Shown: positions 56,414 to 64,000 of the stretch, piece by piece
Numbering within the stretch: position 1 is the stretch's first letter
How the letters are laid out: every line of letters starts with the position of its first letter
Assembly: GCA_002737725.1 (NCBI GenBank)
Contig: NSIP01000006.1
Location: 1 to 64,000, forward strand
Length of the DNA stretch: 64,000 nucleotides
Source: Rhodospirillaceae bacterium
GTDB lineage: Bacteria; Pseudomonadota; Alphaproteobacteria; Rhodospirillales; Rhodospirillaceae
Reading direction: 5' to 3'
The notes under the pieces: model-generated
Database searches by the model: none
The model's input: the letters and a program-made list of their open reading frames with translations, nothing else
What the model was told of the DNA's origin: nothing
Translations under genes and position numbers: made by a program

Positions 56414-57182
56414 TTTTTTTCTTGGTCGGCCTTTTGTCGGGCTTGCGGCCTAACTGTTCACCGATGACCTTCCCGGAGATTTCCTCGACCTCGCCGCGCT
56501 CGAGACTGCCCAGGTGATATGGTCCATAGGACACGCGGATCAGTCGAGTCACGTCGAGCCCCAAATGCGCCAGCACTTTGCGAACCTCGCGATTCTTCCC
56601 CTCAGTGAGTGACATGACCAGCCATGCATTGGCAGCCCCCTGTTCGCGCTCAAGGGTGGCGACAATCGGGCCGTAACGCATGCCTTCAATCGTCACGCCA
56701 TTGCTTAGGCCCGTCAATGTCTCGGGGCTGACGCGGCCGTGAACCCGCACACGGTATCTGCGCACCCAGCCGCGAGAGGGATGTTCTAACTCGCGGGCGA
56801 GGCCGCCATCGTTGGTGAGAAGCAATAAACCTTCGGAATTGAGATCAAGCCGTCCAACGCTGACCACGCGCGGCAATTCTGACTTCAGCGTATCGAAAAC
56901 AGTTTGGCGTCCTTTTTCATCCTTATGTGTCGTTACCAGACCAGGCGGCTTGTGATAACGCCACAGGCGGACTTTATCTTTTTGCGGAAGTGGCTTTCCA
57001 TCTACGAAAACGTGATCGGTGTCTTGCACGTTACGAGCCGCGCTGGTCAGTTTCTCTCCATTCACGCTCACGCGTCCGTCGGCGATCCAGCGCTCTGCGT
57101 CACGGCGTGAGCAGAGGCCGGCGCGGGCCAGAACCTTTGCAATGCGCTCGCCGGCAAATTCTTTTTCAACGGGCTTAGTCAT
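56406..57182 (-). CDS. rluB: 23S/16S rRNA pseudouridine synthase, RluB/RsuA family
   Basis: This protein of about 258 residues has an N-terminal S4 RNA-binding domain (KVLARAGLCSRRDAERWI, about 14-31). The RsuA/RluB catalytic domain follows, with the active Asp in SVGRLDLNSEGLLLLTND, then EGKNREVRKVL and a basic C-terminal tail. RluB is more likely than RsuA given the tail, but the exact target uridine is not proven. The ATG at 57182 overlaps the upstream gene's stop as ATGA. Confidence 0.9.
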   Translation of the reverse strand: MTKPVEKEFAGERIAKVLARAGLCSRRDAERWIADGRVSVNGEKLTSAARNVQDTDHVFVDGKPLPQKDKVRLWRYHKPPGLVTTHKDEKGRQTVFDTLKSELPRVVSVGRLDLNSEGLLLLTNDGGLARELEHPSRGWVRRYRVRVHGRVSPETLTGLSNGVTIEGMRYGPIVATLEREQGAANAWLVMSLTEGKNREVRKVLAHLGLDVTRLIRVSYGPYHLGSLERGEVEEISGKVIGEQLGRKPDKRPTKKKNA

Positions 57183-57892
57183 GGCTGACACGCGGAAATA
57201 AAGGCACAGAACAACTTGATGTCGACCGGGCTAATGTGAAACTCGGGATGCCATTGCACACCGATGCAAAATTTGCGCGACGGATCCTCGATTCCCTCAA
57301 TAACGCCATCAGGGGCGAGAGCATTTACTTTAACGTGCCCGGGCACATCCTTTACCGCTTGATGGTGCGCGCTATTCACTGCCGTGCGAATCTCACCACT
57401 GATCTTGTGCAGAAGTGTACCGGCAATAATGTTGACGTCATGCCCCGGCTCGTCACGCGGGTTTGGTTGTTCATGTGCCAGCGGCGCTTTGATCTCGGCG
57501 GGGATGTGCTGAACCAGGGTGCCGCCCAGGGCAACGGCCAGCAATTGCTCGCCGCCGCAAATCCCCAATACCGGCTTGTCGGCCTTTAGCATCGCTTGTG
57601 TGATGCCAAGTTCAAAGTCGGTGCGGCCTTCCTTGAGAATAACGGTATCGTGCCGCTCGGCAGCTCCGAACAAAGCCGGGTCCACGTCAAAAGCCCCACC
57701 CGAAACCAAGAGGCCGTCGATCATGCTGCTGTAGGTTGCGATCAAACTCGTTTCGTGGGGCAGCACGACGGGCACACCGCCGGCCTCGCGCACAGCCGAG
57801 CAATAATTTTGGCGCAACGCATACCAAGGGAACTTGGAATAGCCGCCAGGTTTTTCGCTATCGGCCGTAATGCCAATGATGGGGAGACGCAT
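57179..57892 (-). CDS. Class I glutamine-amidotransferase-like hydrolase (C26, PuuD family)
   Basis: This 237-residue protein resembles gamma-glutamyl-GABA hydrolase. The nucleophile Cys is in GICGGEQLLAVALGG (PuuD has GICRG), and the late dyad is VQWHPEFH. The N-terminus has GITADSE and YALRQNYCSAVREAGG. The likely substrate is a gamma-glutamyl amine. It is translationally coupled to rluB (ATGA). Confidence 0.87.
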   Translation of the reverse strand: MRLPIIGITADSEKPGGYSKFPWYALRQNYCSAVREAGGVPVVLPHETSLIATYSSMIDGLLVSGGAFDVDPALFGAAERHDTVILKEGRTDFELGITQAMLKADKPVLGICGGEQLLAVALGGTLVQHIPAEIKAPLAHEQPNPRDEPGHDVNIIAGTLLHKISGEIRTAVNSAHHQAVKDVPGHVKVNALAPDGVIEGIEDPSRKFCIGVQWHPEFHISPVDIKLFCAFISACQP

Positions 57893-57948
57893 GTAAACCT
57901 CACGGCCATGAGTTGCGCTTCGCCGCGCTGCCTGTCAAGTTGAAGTGA

Positions 57949-58383
57949 TTAGCGACGACTTGTGCCGTTATATGCGCGGGTCGCTTGACCTAAGGTGATG
58001 GCCGAGCTTTGCGAGGGCGGCAGGTTATTCCGCGCCATGCTATCGACCAAAACCTGCGACATGCCCTCGCCTTGGAAACCACCCACCGACAGGCTGGTGG
58101 TCGACTCAGAGTCCTCTTCATCGCCGACCATCGACATGGGTTGTGTGGCAATCATGCGTGAGAGTTCCTGCATGATAAACCAGGACACTGTCATCTGTTC
58201 ACTGTTGCCTGTTTTGACGGCGGCCCCGAAATCCAGCGTGTTATGGGGGGCTGCTGCCATGGGCGTTGGTTGTGCCAAATCGTCGAGGCCAGCGCTCATG
58301 GCCTGCACGTCATCTTGCCCTGCCATGGCCGCGGCAACATCGGCAAAGCGATCCATCTGAGATTCGAAGCGGTCACGAATCAA
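57949..58383 (-). CDS. Hypothetical protein next to the lytic transglycosylase
   Basis: This is a 144-residue acidic, Met- and Ser-rich protein without signal peptide or membrane span: MIRDRFESQMDRFADVAAAM, then QEMTVSWFIMQELSRMI-like central helix, and a polar C-terminus. Its start lies 12 bases after the stop of the transglycosylase gene on the same strand, so they form an operon. No family is recognised. Confidence 0.65.
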   Translation of the reverse strand: MIRDRFESQMDRFADVAAAMAGQDDVQAMSAGLDDLAQPTPMAAAPHNTLDFGAAVKTGNSEQMTVSWFIMQELSRMIATQPMSMVGDEEDSESTTSLSVGGFQGEGMSQVLVDSMARNNLPPSQSSAITLGQATRAYNGTSRR

Positions 58384-58395
58384 GTCAATGACTTG

Positions 58396-58983
58396 TCACA
58401 CCGTACGAGGCGGGCCCGTCTCGGAAAAAAAGATGCTGCGGTTGGCCTTGGCCGCGTCTGGCACCACATGTGAGGCATAGATATTGGGGGCCGTATCATC
58501 CGCTGAAAGTATCTGACTCGCTCCCGACGCGCCCAGGAAGTGGGCCAAGTATAAATCGGTTGCATCGAGATCGCGATTGAGGTTTTGGCCCAAGGTCGAT
58601 GCATTATCACGCGCGTAGACGGCCGCAAACTTGGCAGAAGCTTCTGGATCTTCGCGCAAGCGCAGGATTTTCTGCTCAACGGCTTTATCAAAAACACTCA
58701 AGCGACCAGCTGATCCGCTAACAATACTTTTTGAGAGGTCGCTAAAACCGAGCTCATCGCCGTTACGTTTAAAAATATCAAGCCATGTGCCGCGTGTAAA
58801 CTGATATAAGCCTGTCGCTGAGGATGTCGCGGCTTCAGCGTCCGCCTTAAAGCCGCTTTCTTGTGAGGCTTTTGCGAGGAGATACTGAAAGCTGACGCCC
58901 GACTGCGCGCTGGCAACTTGAATGCCCTTGAGCGTCGAGCGGGCGATATTGTTGCCCGCAATTTGTACGACATCGTAGGCCAT
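58396..58983 (-). CDS. Lytic transglycosylase (SLT domain) protein
   Basis: This 195-residue protein has an SLT fold: FQYLLAKASQESGFKADAEA with the catalytic Glu, then SSATGLYQFTRGTWLD (a GLYQF motif), and DLYLAHFLGASGASQIL in the second half. No signal peptide is seen; the start at 58983 (MAYDVVQIAGNNI) is the family-like one. Similar proteins are linked to flagellar or cell-wall assembly, but no flagellar genes are nearby. Confidence 0.85.
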   Translation of the reverse strand: MAYDVVQIAGNNIARSTLKGIQVASAQSGVSFQYLLAKASQESGFKADAEAATSSATGLYQFTRGTWLDIFKRNGDELGFSDLSKSIVSGSAGRLSVFDKAVEQKILRLREDPEASAKFAAVYARDNASTLGQNLNRDLDATDLYLAHFLGASGASQILSADDTAPNIYASHVVPDAAKANRSIFFSETGPPRTV

Positions 58984-59102
58984 TGCTATATCCGGACACG
59001 GACCAGGGTCCACGGCTGTTGATCACAGCTTAGACTCTGGGAGCCAATAGTTACTATTTTCTTGCCCTTTATTAACGACTTGACCCATGGGATGGTCTGG
59101 CG

Positions 59103-59552
59103 ATGCCAGAACCAATGGATATTGCTTTTGAAGCGGCTGAGGCTGCATCGAAACGGGGTGAAGTCCCCGTGGGCGCTGTCGTGCTAGGGCCTGATGGTCA
59201 GGTTCTCGCGGTTGCGGGTAATGAGGTTGAGGCAGGCGATCCGACAGCACACGCCGAGATTCTTGCGCTTCGGGCTGCGGCTGCAAAGCTTGGCCGCCCG
59301 CGCCTTGAGGGGTGCGAACTCGTCGTGACCTTGGAGCCCTGCTCCATGTGCGCCACGGCAATTTCCCATGCACGGATCAAACGATTGGTTTTCGCTGCCT
59401 ACGATCCTAAAGGGGGAGGCGTCGAGCATGGCCCTCGCATGTATCGCCAGCCCACCTGTCATCATCGGCCCGAGGTTGTCGGCGGTGTTCAGGCTGAAAA
59501 AGCTGAAATGCTTCTCAAACAGTTTTTTGCGGGCTTGCGTGCCGAGAGCTGA
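59103..59552 (+). CDS. tadA: tRNA-specific adenosine deaminase
   Basis: This 149-residue zinc deaminase converts A34 to inosine in tRNA(Arg)ACG. The catalytic motifs are HAE in TAHAEILAL and PCSMC in LEPCSMCATA. EVPVGAVVL precedes them. The length is normal. It starts with an ATG at 59103 and is divergent from the transglycosylase operon. Confidence 0.96.
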   Translation: MPEPMDIAFEAAEAASKRGEVPVGAVVLGPDGQVLAVAGNEVEAGDPTAHAEILALRAAAAKLGRPRLEGCELVVTLEPCSMCATAISHARIKRLVFAAYDPKGGGVEHGPRMYRQPTCHHRPEVVGGVQAEKAEMLLKQFFAGLRAES

Positions 59553-59596
59553 TAACGGCCCTGGCAAATGAGAAGGTGCGCTCTTAAATCAGAGCG

Positions 59597-59987
59597 ATGA
59601 GTATTCAATCCCCCACGTCCCCCTTACGCGTTGCATTCATTTTCTGTTTGGCGGCGCTGGCCACGCCGTCTCATGCCCAAGAGAAGGCTGGAATTGGTTA
59701 TGGTGGCGCCTACGTCCAGCTTAAGCCGATTATGGCGCCTGTGCGCGGGCCTCACAACGCTAGACTTAATAGGGAAGCGCCGAGACCTCTTGGCGAAGAA
59801 TCTTTTAGAGGTCGCAATCGCAGCGACTGCAAAAGGATACTATTCCGAAGTTATAATCGTGGATCAGGGTAACCTGGAAATGGAAATGAAAGTTGCTGCC
59901 ACCAAAGCCAAGAAGACTTAGGCTACAACGACCCCGCAGGAACAGCTCGAAAACAAATCCAAGACCATGACCAGCCAGTGCCAGTAG
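59597..59987 (+). pseudogene. Broken secreted protein gene (signal peptide kept)
   Basis: Frame 1 starts MSIQSPTSPLRVAFIF and has a signal peptide ending PSHAQE, then GGAYVQLKPIMAPVRGPH. The family then has about 40 residues that are missing here. A one-base shift continues as LDLIGKRRDLLAKNLLEVAI and AATAKGYYSEVIIVDQ, meets a TAG after KAKKT, and reads on to ENKSKTMTSQCQ and TAG. This matches a conserved alphaproteobacterial secreted protein (PIMAPVRGPHG...) of unknown role. It lies just after tadA. Confidence 0.75.
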
Positions 59988-59998
59988 CAATTCACCTT

Positions 59999-61099
59999 TT
60001 AAAGGTTTGCAAGTCCGGTGATGCCGCGGTCCCAAACGGCTAATGATTGAGCTAACACTCGCGCTTTCCAATCTTCCGACTCTTCAGGATAAAACATTCG
60101 TTTGATCTCGGCTTTAATCGCCTGGCCCTCGGGTGAATTGGGATCGCCATATAAGTGAAGCCAGTTGTCGGCTCGCACGGCGCGAATCATATCTTCGGTT
60201 GGGTATGTGCCAAACTCTAATGTATTTCCGTACACGTTAATCTGCGACATCAGCCGGGCGATCCCGGTTAAATTATAGCCATCGTGAACACTGCTGCCGG
60301 GGGCTGCGGCCATAACGTGCGCCTCATCGCCCCAGACCTCGTGTGCTTTTGTGACCGAAGATGTTCCCTCGTCGCCCACGCAATAACTGACGCCGCTCGC
60401 AAAAGGGCCAAGTCCGGTATGAAAATCCAAGATGGCCACGTGTTTCGCGGCAGTGCAGTACGAGTGCAAAATTTTCATCAACGTTTCGCGCGACCAGCTT
60501 GGTTTTGTTCCGCCAAAAAAAACACCGTCAGGGCGTGTGTATTGGCCACCCATGATGGCGCGGTTCAGCGCTTTTGGGCCATGGCGCTCTGCATAGGCCG
60601 CCAGTTGCGCATCTGCGCTTGCTCGACTCTCGGTTGTCCATGTTTTTGGGCAAATGGCGTCGGCCAACTCTTCATAAGCGGGCTTACGCGGCAATGGCTT
60701 GCTGAAGTCGGCAAAATTACGATTGAGGTCTACGTTCTCTTCAGTGACGCGTCGCAGCCATGCAAATCCATGCGGATTGACGGCGTGCAAGAGGAGTACC
60801 GAAACCCCAGCGGGCACTTTTTTCCAGTACCCTTTCTTAAGCCAGGCGACTTGGGCCGCGGCCCCAACAAATCCTTCAACGCCATGCGTGGCCGAGAGCG
60901 CCACAAAAACCCGTTCAGTACGACAAGGCGCGCTGGCATCTGGACACAGCGTGACAAGGTCGAGTGCTAAAGCTTCCTCCTTGGGGCCATTGAGGGAATG
61001 GGGGTGACTGATCACAGCAAGGCCTGCTTCAGCGGCCACTGCCAAGAATTTGGCACGCGCGCTGGCGTAATCAGTCGAAAAATATTTATCTAATGGCAT
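59999..61099 (-). CDS. DUF2817 domain M14-like metallopeptidase
   Basis: This 366-residue protein has FVALSATHGVEGFVGAAAQ, HAVNPHGFAWLRRVTEENVD (zinc-type NPHGF and the RxxxENVDLNRNF motif) and ILDFHTGLGPFASG. That matches the DUF2817 branch of M14 carboxypeptidases. No signal peptide is seen. Its substrate is unknown. It starts at the ATG at 61099, 66 bases from the purD end on the same strand. Confidence 0.88.
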   Translation of the reverse strand: MPLDKYFSTDYASARAKFLAVAAEAGLAVISHPHSLNGPKEEALALDLVTLCPDASAPCRTERVFVALSATHGVEGFVGAAAQVAWLKKGYWKKVPAGVSVLLLHAVNPHGFAWLRRVTEENVDLNRNFADFSKPLPRKPAYEELADAICPKTWTTESRASADAQLAAYAERHGPKALNRAIMGGQYTRPDGVFFGGTKPSWSRETLMKILHSYCTAAKHVAILDFHTGLGPFASGVSYCVGDEGTSSVTKAHEVWGDEAHVMAAAPGSSVHDGYNLTGIARLMSQINVYGNTLEFGTYPTEDMIRAVRADNWLHLYGDPNSPEGQAIKAEIKRMFYPEESEDWKARVLAQSLAVWDRGITGLANL

Positions 61100-61165
61100 C
61101 GTGTTTTACGTGCGGCTGAGCCGCTTCCCCTGGGATGGGATCCAACACGACTTCGGTGGGGCGCG

Positions 61166-62464
61166 TCAACCGTTGCTTTTCTCTCGGGCCACGGCGCGCC
61201 AACCGATATCACGGCGGCAGAAGCCCTCGGGCCAGATAATTTTGTCGACGGCTTGATAAGCGATGCTCTGGGCAGCGTGCACGGTCTTTGCGGTGGCAGC
61301 AACGCCCAGCACGCGCCCGCCATAAGCAGTGATGACTGTTTCACCGTTTTTGACCTCGGCTTTCGTGCCAGCATGAAACACTTTGGCGCCGTCAATTTTT
61401 GCCGCCGCATCAAGGCCGCCGATCACCGTGCCTTTTTGATAGGCCCCTGGATAGCCCTTTGCTGCCATAACAACGACAATGGAGGTCTCATCTTTCCAAC
61501 GTACATTAAAGTTCGCCAACTGCTCGTCCGCTGTCGCGATCAGGGCGGGCAAAAGATCTGATTTCAAACGCAACATCAGCGCCTGACATTCAGGGTCGCC
61601 AAACCTTGCATTAAACTCGATCACCTTGGGGCCATCTTTGCAAACCATCAGGCCAGCAAACAAAACACCTTTGAAAGGTGCGCGGGCGGCCGTCATGCTG
61701 CGCACCGTCGGATGGATAATCTCGCCCATAATTCGCTCGTCGAGCGCCGTATCGACGATTGGGGCTGGCGAATATGCTCCCATGCCACCGGTATTGGGGC
61801 CGGTGTCGCCATCGCCAACGGCTTTGTGATCCTGCGCGGTTCCGAACGCGAGCACAGAAGTTCCATCGACCAGAGCGAAGTAACTGACTTCTTCGCCCTC
61901 CAGAAACTCCTCTACGACGATCTCTTGACCAGCCGACCCAAACGCTTTGGCTGTCATCATGCTGTCGATGGCGGCTTCAGCCTCTAAAACAGTTTTACAT
62001 AAAACCACGCCCTTTCCCGCCGCCAGGCCATCGGCTTTGACGACTATTGGCGCACCTTTTTGACGCACATATGTTTTGGCAGCTTTGACGTCGGTAAAGC
62101 GGCCATACCACGCGGTTGGAATATTGTTCTTGGTCAGCAGGTCCTTCATGAACCCCTTGGACCCCTCAATCCGTGCGGCAGAAGCGCTGGGCCCGAATGC
62201 TTTAATGCCTGCAGCCGCGAGCCTGTCTACGAGTCCCGCAACGAGGGGGCCTTCAGGGCCGACCACCACGAAATCAATTTTGTTGCTGACGGCGAAGTTC
62301 ACGATACCTGCCAGATCGTCAGCCGAGATCGCAACGCACTCGGCCGATTCGGCAATGCCTGGGTTACCGGGCGCGCAATAGAGTTTGTCGCACAGCGGAG
62401 AAGCTGCGATAGCCCAACACAGGGCATGTTCACGTCCGCCGCCGCCGACCACTAAAACGCGCAT
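61166..62464 (-). CDS. purD: Phosphoribosylamine-glycine ligase
   Basis: This 432-residue ATP-grasp enzyme is the second step of purine synthesis. The N-terminus is [19 protein letters not shown]. The ATP-grasp part has [18 protein letters not shown] and [12 protein letters not shown], and [17 protein letters not shown] completes the active site. The length and both ends are normal. Confidence 0.97.
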   Translation of the reverse strand: MRVLVVGGGGREHALCWAIAASPLCDKLYCAPGNPGIAESAECVAISADDLAGIVNFAVSNKIDFVVVGPEGPLVAGLVDRLAAAGIKAFGPSASAARIEGSKGFMKDLLTKNNIPTAWYGRFTDVKAAKTYVRQKGAPIVVKADGLAAGKGVVLCKTVLEAEAAIDSMMTAKAFGSAGQEIVVEEFLEGEEVSYFALVDGTSVLAFGTAQDHKAVGDGDTGPNTGGMGAYSPAPIVDTALDERIMGEIIHPTVRSMTAARAPFKGVLFAGLMVCKDGPKVIEFNARFGDPECQALMLRLKSDLLPALIATADEQLANFNVRWKDETSIVVVMAAKGYPGAYQKGTVIGGLDAAAKIDGAKVFHAGTKAEVKNGETVITAYGGRVLGVAATAKTVHAAQSIAYQAVDKIIWPEGFCRRDIGWRAVAREKSNG

Positions 62465-62564
62465 CTTGATCCCCGAATATCTGTCGTTGCGGTAGTTTTA
62501 GCATAGCCAAATGATTTGGCGAGGCTGTCTTGGTTCTGGCGTTTGAGTGTGCGACATAGGACGC

Positions 62565-64000
62565 ATGACCAAGTTCTTTCGCTCTATCCTTTTCGCCGTA
62601 GCACTCTGGTGCCCGTTTTCGGCCTGGGCGCAGAGCACGCTGAGGGTTGGTATTACGGCGCTACCCCCCAGTCAGTTTAATCCTTATGCCAATACGGGAC
62701 TGCCCTATACGTATGTTTGGAGCGCGATCTTCGATGGACTCACGTTCATTGACGAGCAGGGTCAGGTTCAGCCTTGGTTGGCAACGTCATGGGAAAATAT
62801 CGACCCGCTCACTTGGCGCTTCAATCTTCGTCGCGACGTGGTGTTCTCAGATGGCACACCCTTTAACGCCGAAGCGGTTGTCGTGGTGACAGAATTGTTG
62901 ACAGGCCCGGCGGCCATTCGTGAAATCGTTGCACGGATGATGTCGTTCTTAGAGTCTGCCCGCGCCATTGATACCTTCACCGTCGAAATCAAGACGAAGG
63001 TTCCCACGCCACTGCTGCCACGTTTTTTACCGCAGTTTCATATGATCTCGCCGACACAATTGAAAGCCAAGGGCCTCGAGGGCTTTGCCAAGGCTCCGGT
63101 TGCCACCGGGCCTTATGTGGTTGAGCGCATTGAGGACACGAAAATTATCCTTCGGGCGAATGAGACGTCCTGGCGCAAACCATCCATCGCGCGGCTGGAA
63201 TTTATTGCCAACCCCGAAGCCTCCACACGTAAACTTGCGTTGATCTCTGGCAGCATGGACATCGCGCTGAATTTGGGCCCCGAAGAAACCAGCTCGCTAA
63301 AATCTGAAGGCGGGCGCGAGTTTTTTTGGCTCGATTCCGCCGTATACTCCTACCAATTCGTTGGCTCGAAGGATAACCCGTTTGGCATTGCCCCGTTTAA
63401 AGACATTCGGGTTCGCGAAGCATTGAACCTGGCGATCGACCGCAAATCCATTATCGCGGCACTCCTCGACGGTCACACGGTTCCGGCCACGCAACCAGCA
63501 CCATCAGAAACCTATGGGTTCAATCCTGATCTGCCTGAGATTGCGTATGACCCCGTCAGGGCAAAACGTCTCTTGGCCGAGGCAGGCTACGCTGAGGGTT
63601 TTAGTTTTGTGATGGAGGCGACGGTGGGTTCAAGCCCTGCGGACGCCGCGTTGCATCAAACTGTTGCGCAGTATCTTCAGGCTGTTGGCGTGAAGATGTC
63701 CGTGCGGCTGATTTCGACCAACCAGCTTATTCGCAACGTGGTCGAGGGTGGCTGGACCGGCCAAGCCTTCGGGCTGTTTTATAATCATGAGCCAACAGCC
63801 GACGTGTTGCGCGCGCTGGACACCCACTCCTGTCTTTGGCACCGTTCTTGGTATTGCAATCCGGCCACCACACCGATGATCACGGCTGCGCACCGCGAGT
63901 TTGATGCAGGCAAGAGCTTGAGGTTACGTCAAGAGATCATGGCGGCTTATCGCAATGACTGGGCAGCGATTTTTATGTACCAAGCGGTTCGATTTGCCGG
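62565..64000 (+). CDS. Peptide-type ABC substrate-binding protein, family 5 (runs off right edge)
   Basis: About 478 residues of a solute-binding protein are visible from an ATG at 62565. It has a signal peptide ending SAWAQS. The family blocks are LRVGITALPPSQFNPYAN, GLTFIDEQGQVQPWLATSW and FNLRRDVVFSDGTPFNAE, which binds extended ligands. ATGPYVVERIED and FKDIRVREALNLAIDRK follow. The permeases that would go with it are not seen; the binding-protein-less importer at 1194-4877 is 57 kb away, so pairing is speculation. Confidence 0.93.
   Translation, partial: MTKFFRSILFAVALWCPFSAWAQSTLRVGITALPPSQFNPYANTGLPYTYVWSAIFDGLTFIDEQGQVQPWLATSWENIDPLTWRFNLRRDVVFSDGTPFNAEAVVVVTELLTGPAAIREIVARMMSFLESARAIDTFTVEIKTKVPTPLLPRFLPQFHMISPTQLKAKGLEGFAKAPVATGPYVVERIEDTKIILRANETSWRKPSIARLEFIANPEASTRKLALISGSMDIALNLGPEETSSLKSEGGREFFWLDSAVYSYQFVGSKDNPFGIAPFKDIRVREALNLAIDRKSIIAALLDGHTVPATQPAPSETYGFNPDLPEIAYDPVRAKRLLAEAGYAEGFSFVMEATVGSSPADAALHQTVAQYLQAVGVKMSVRLISTNQLIRNVVEGGWTGQAFGLFYNHEPTADVLRALDTHSCLWHRSWYCNPATTPMITAAHREFDAGKSLRLRQEIMAAYRNDWAAIFMYQAVRFA

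Overview
The window is a chromosomal segment of an alphaproteobacterium, most likely Rhodospirillales-like. The evidence is the gene content and order. bolA, a J-domain protein, cobS, cobT and rpmB sit together. aroK-aroB neighbours a CNNM/CorC exporter and xerD. ileS-lspA-DUF3035 is followed by two M16 peptidases. coq7 (aerobic ubiquinone synthesis), DUF2889 and DUF3035 are also present. No phage, plasmid, CRISPR array, rRNA operon or intact insertion sequence was found. The code is standard: TGA ends several intact genes.

Layout. 1-4.9 kb: the N-terminal part of a TonB-dependent receptor (cut by the left edge) and a peptide-type ABC importer without its binding protein. 5-10.7 kb: a decayed pap gene, gap-pgk, a decayed LysE-family gene, accA and a frameshifted NUDIX gene. 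10.7-18 kb: small unknown genes, rpmB, cobST, an SDR, the J-protein, bolA and DUF2889. 18-26.4 kb: CBS and CorC-type proteins, aroKB, a periplasmic protein, xerD and gluQ, interleaved with a family of palindromic repeats. 26.4-32.8 kb: HNH, coq7, dsbB, tRNA-Leu, a broken aminotransferase, queCDE and a nucleoside transporter. 32.9-41.3 kb: two molybdoenzymes, phoU, MarR, a lipoprotein, MaoC and ribF. 41.4-54.8 kb: ileS-lspA-DUF3035, an inserted VOC/membrane gene pair, two M16 peptidases, a RutA-type monooxygenase, pgi and mutL. 54.8-64 kb: a heavily broken gene, rsmD, rluB, a C26 hydrolase, a lytic transglycosylase, tadA, another broken gene, a DUF2817 peptidase, purD and an ABC peptide-binding protein cut by the right edge.

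Two things stand out. First, gene decay: at least six genes are broken by nonsense codons, frameshifts, truncation or loss of a catalytic residue, while long housekeeping genes (ileS, mutL, purD, cobT) are intact. That pattern fits relaxed selection on accessory functions better than random sequencing error, although single-base indels could still be assembly errors. Second, a two-subfamily palindromic repeat with ends TAGTGGTCC or TAGTGGAGC recurs between 20 and 25.5 kb. It sits directly on gene borders and supplies stop or start codons to neighbouring genes. I do not recognise it as a named family. No clearly new enzymatic or defence system was found.
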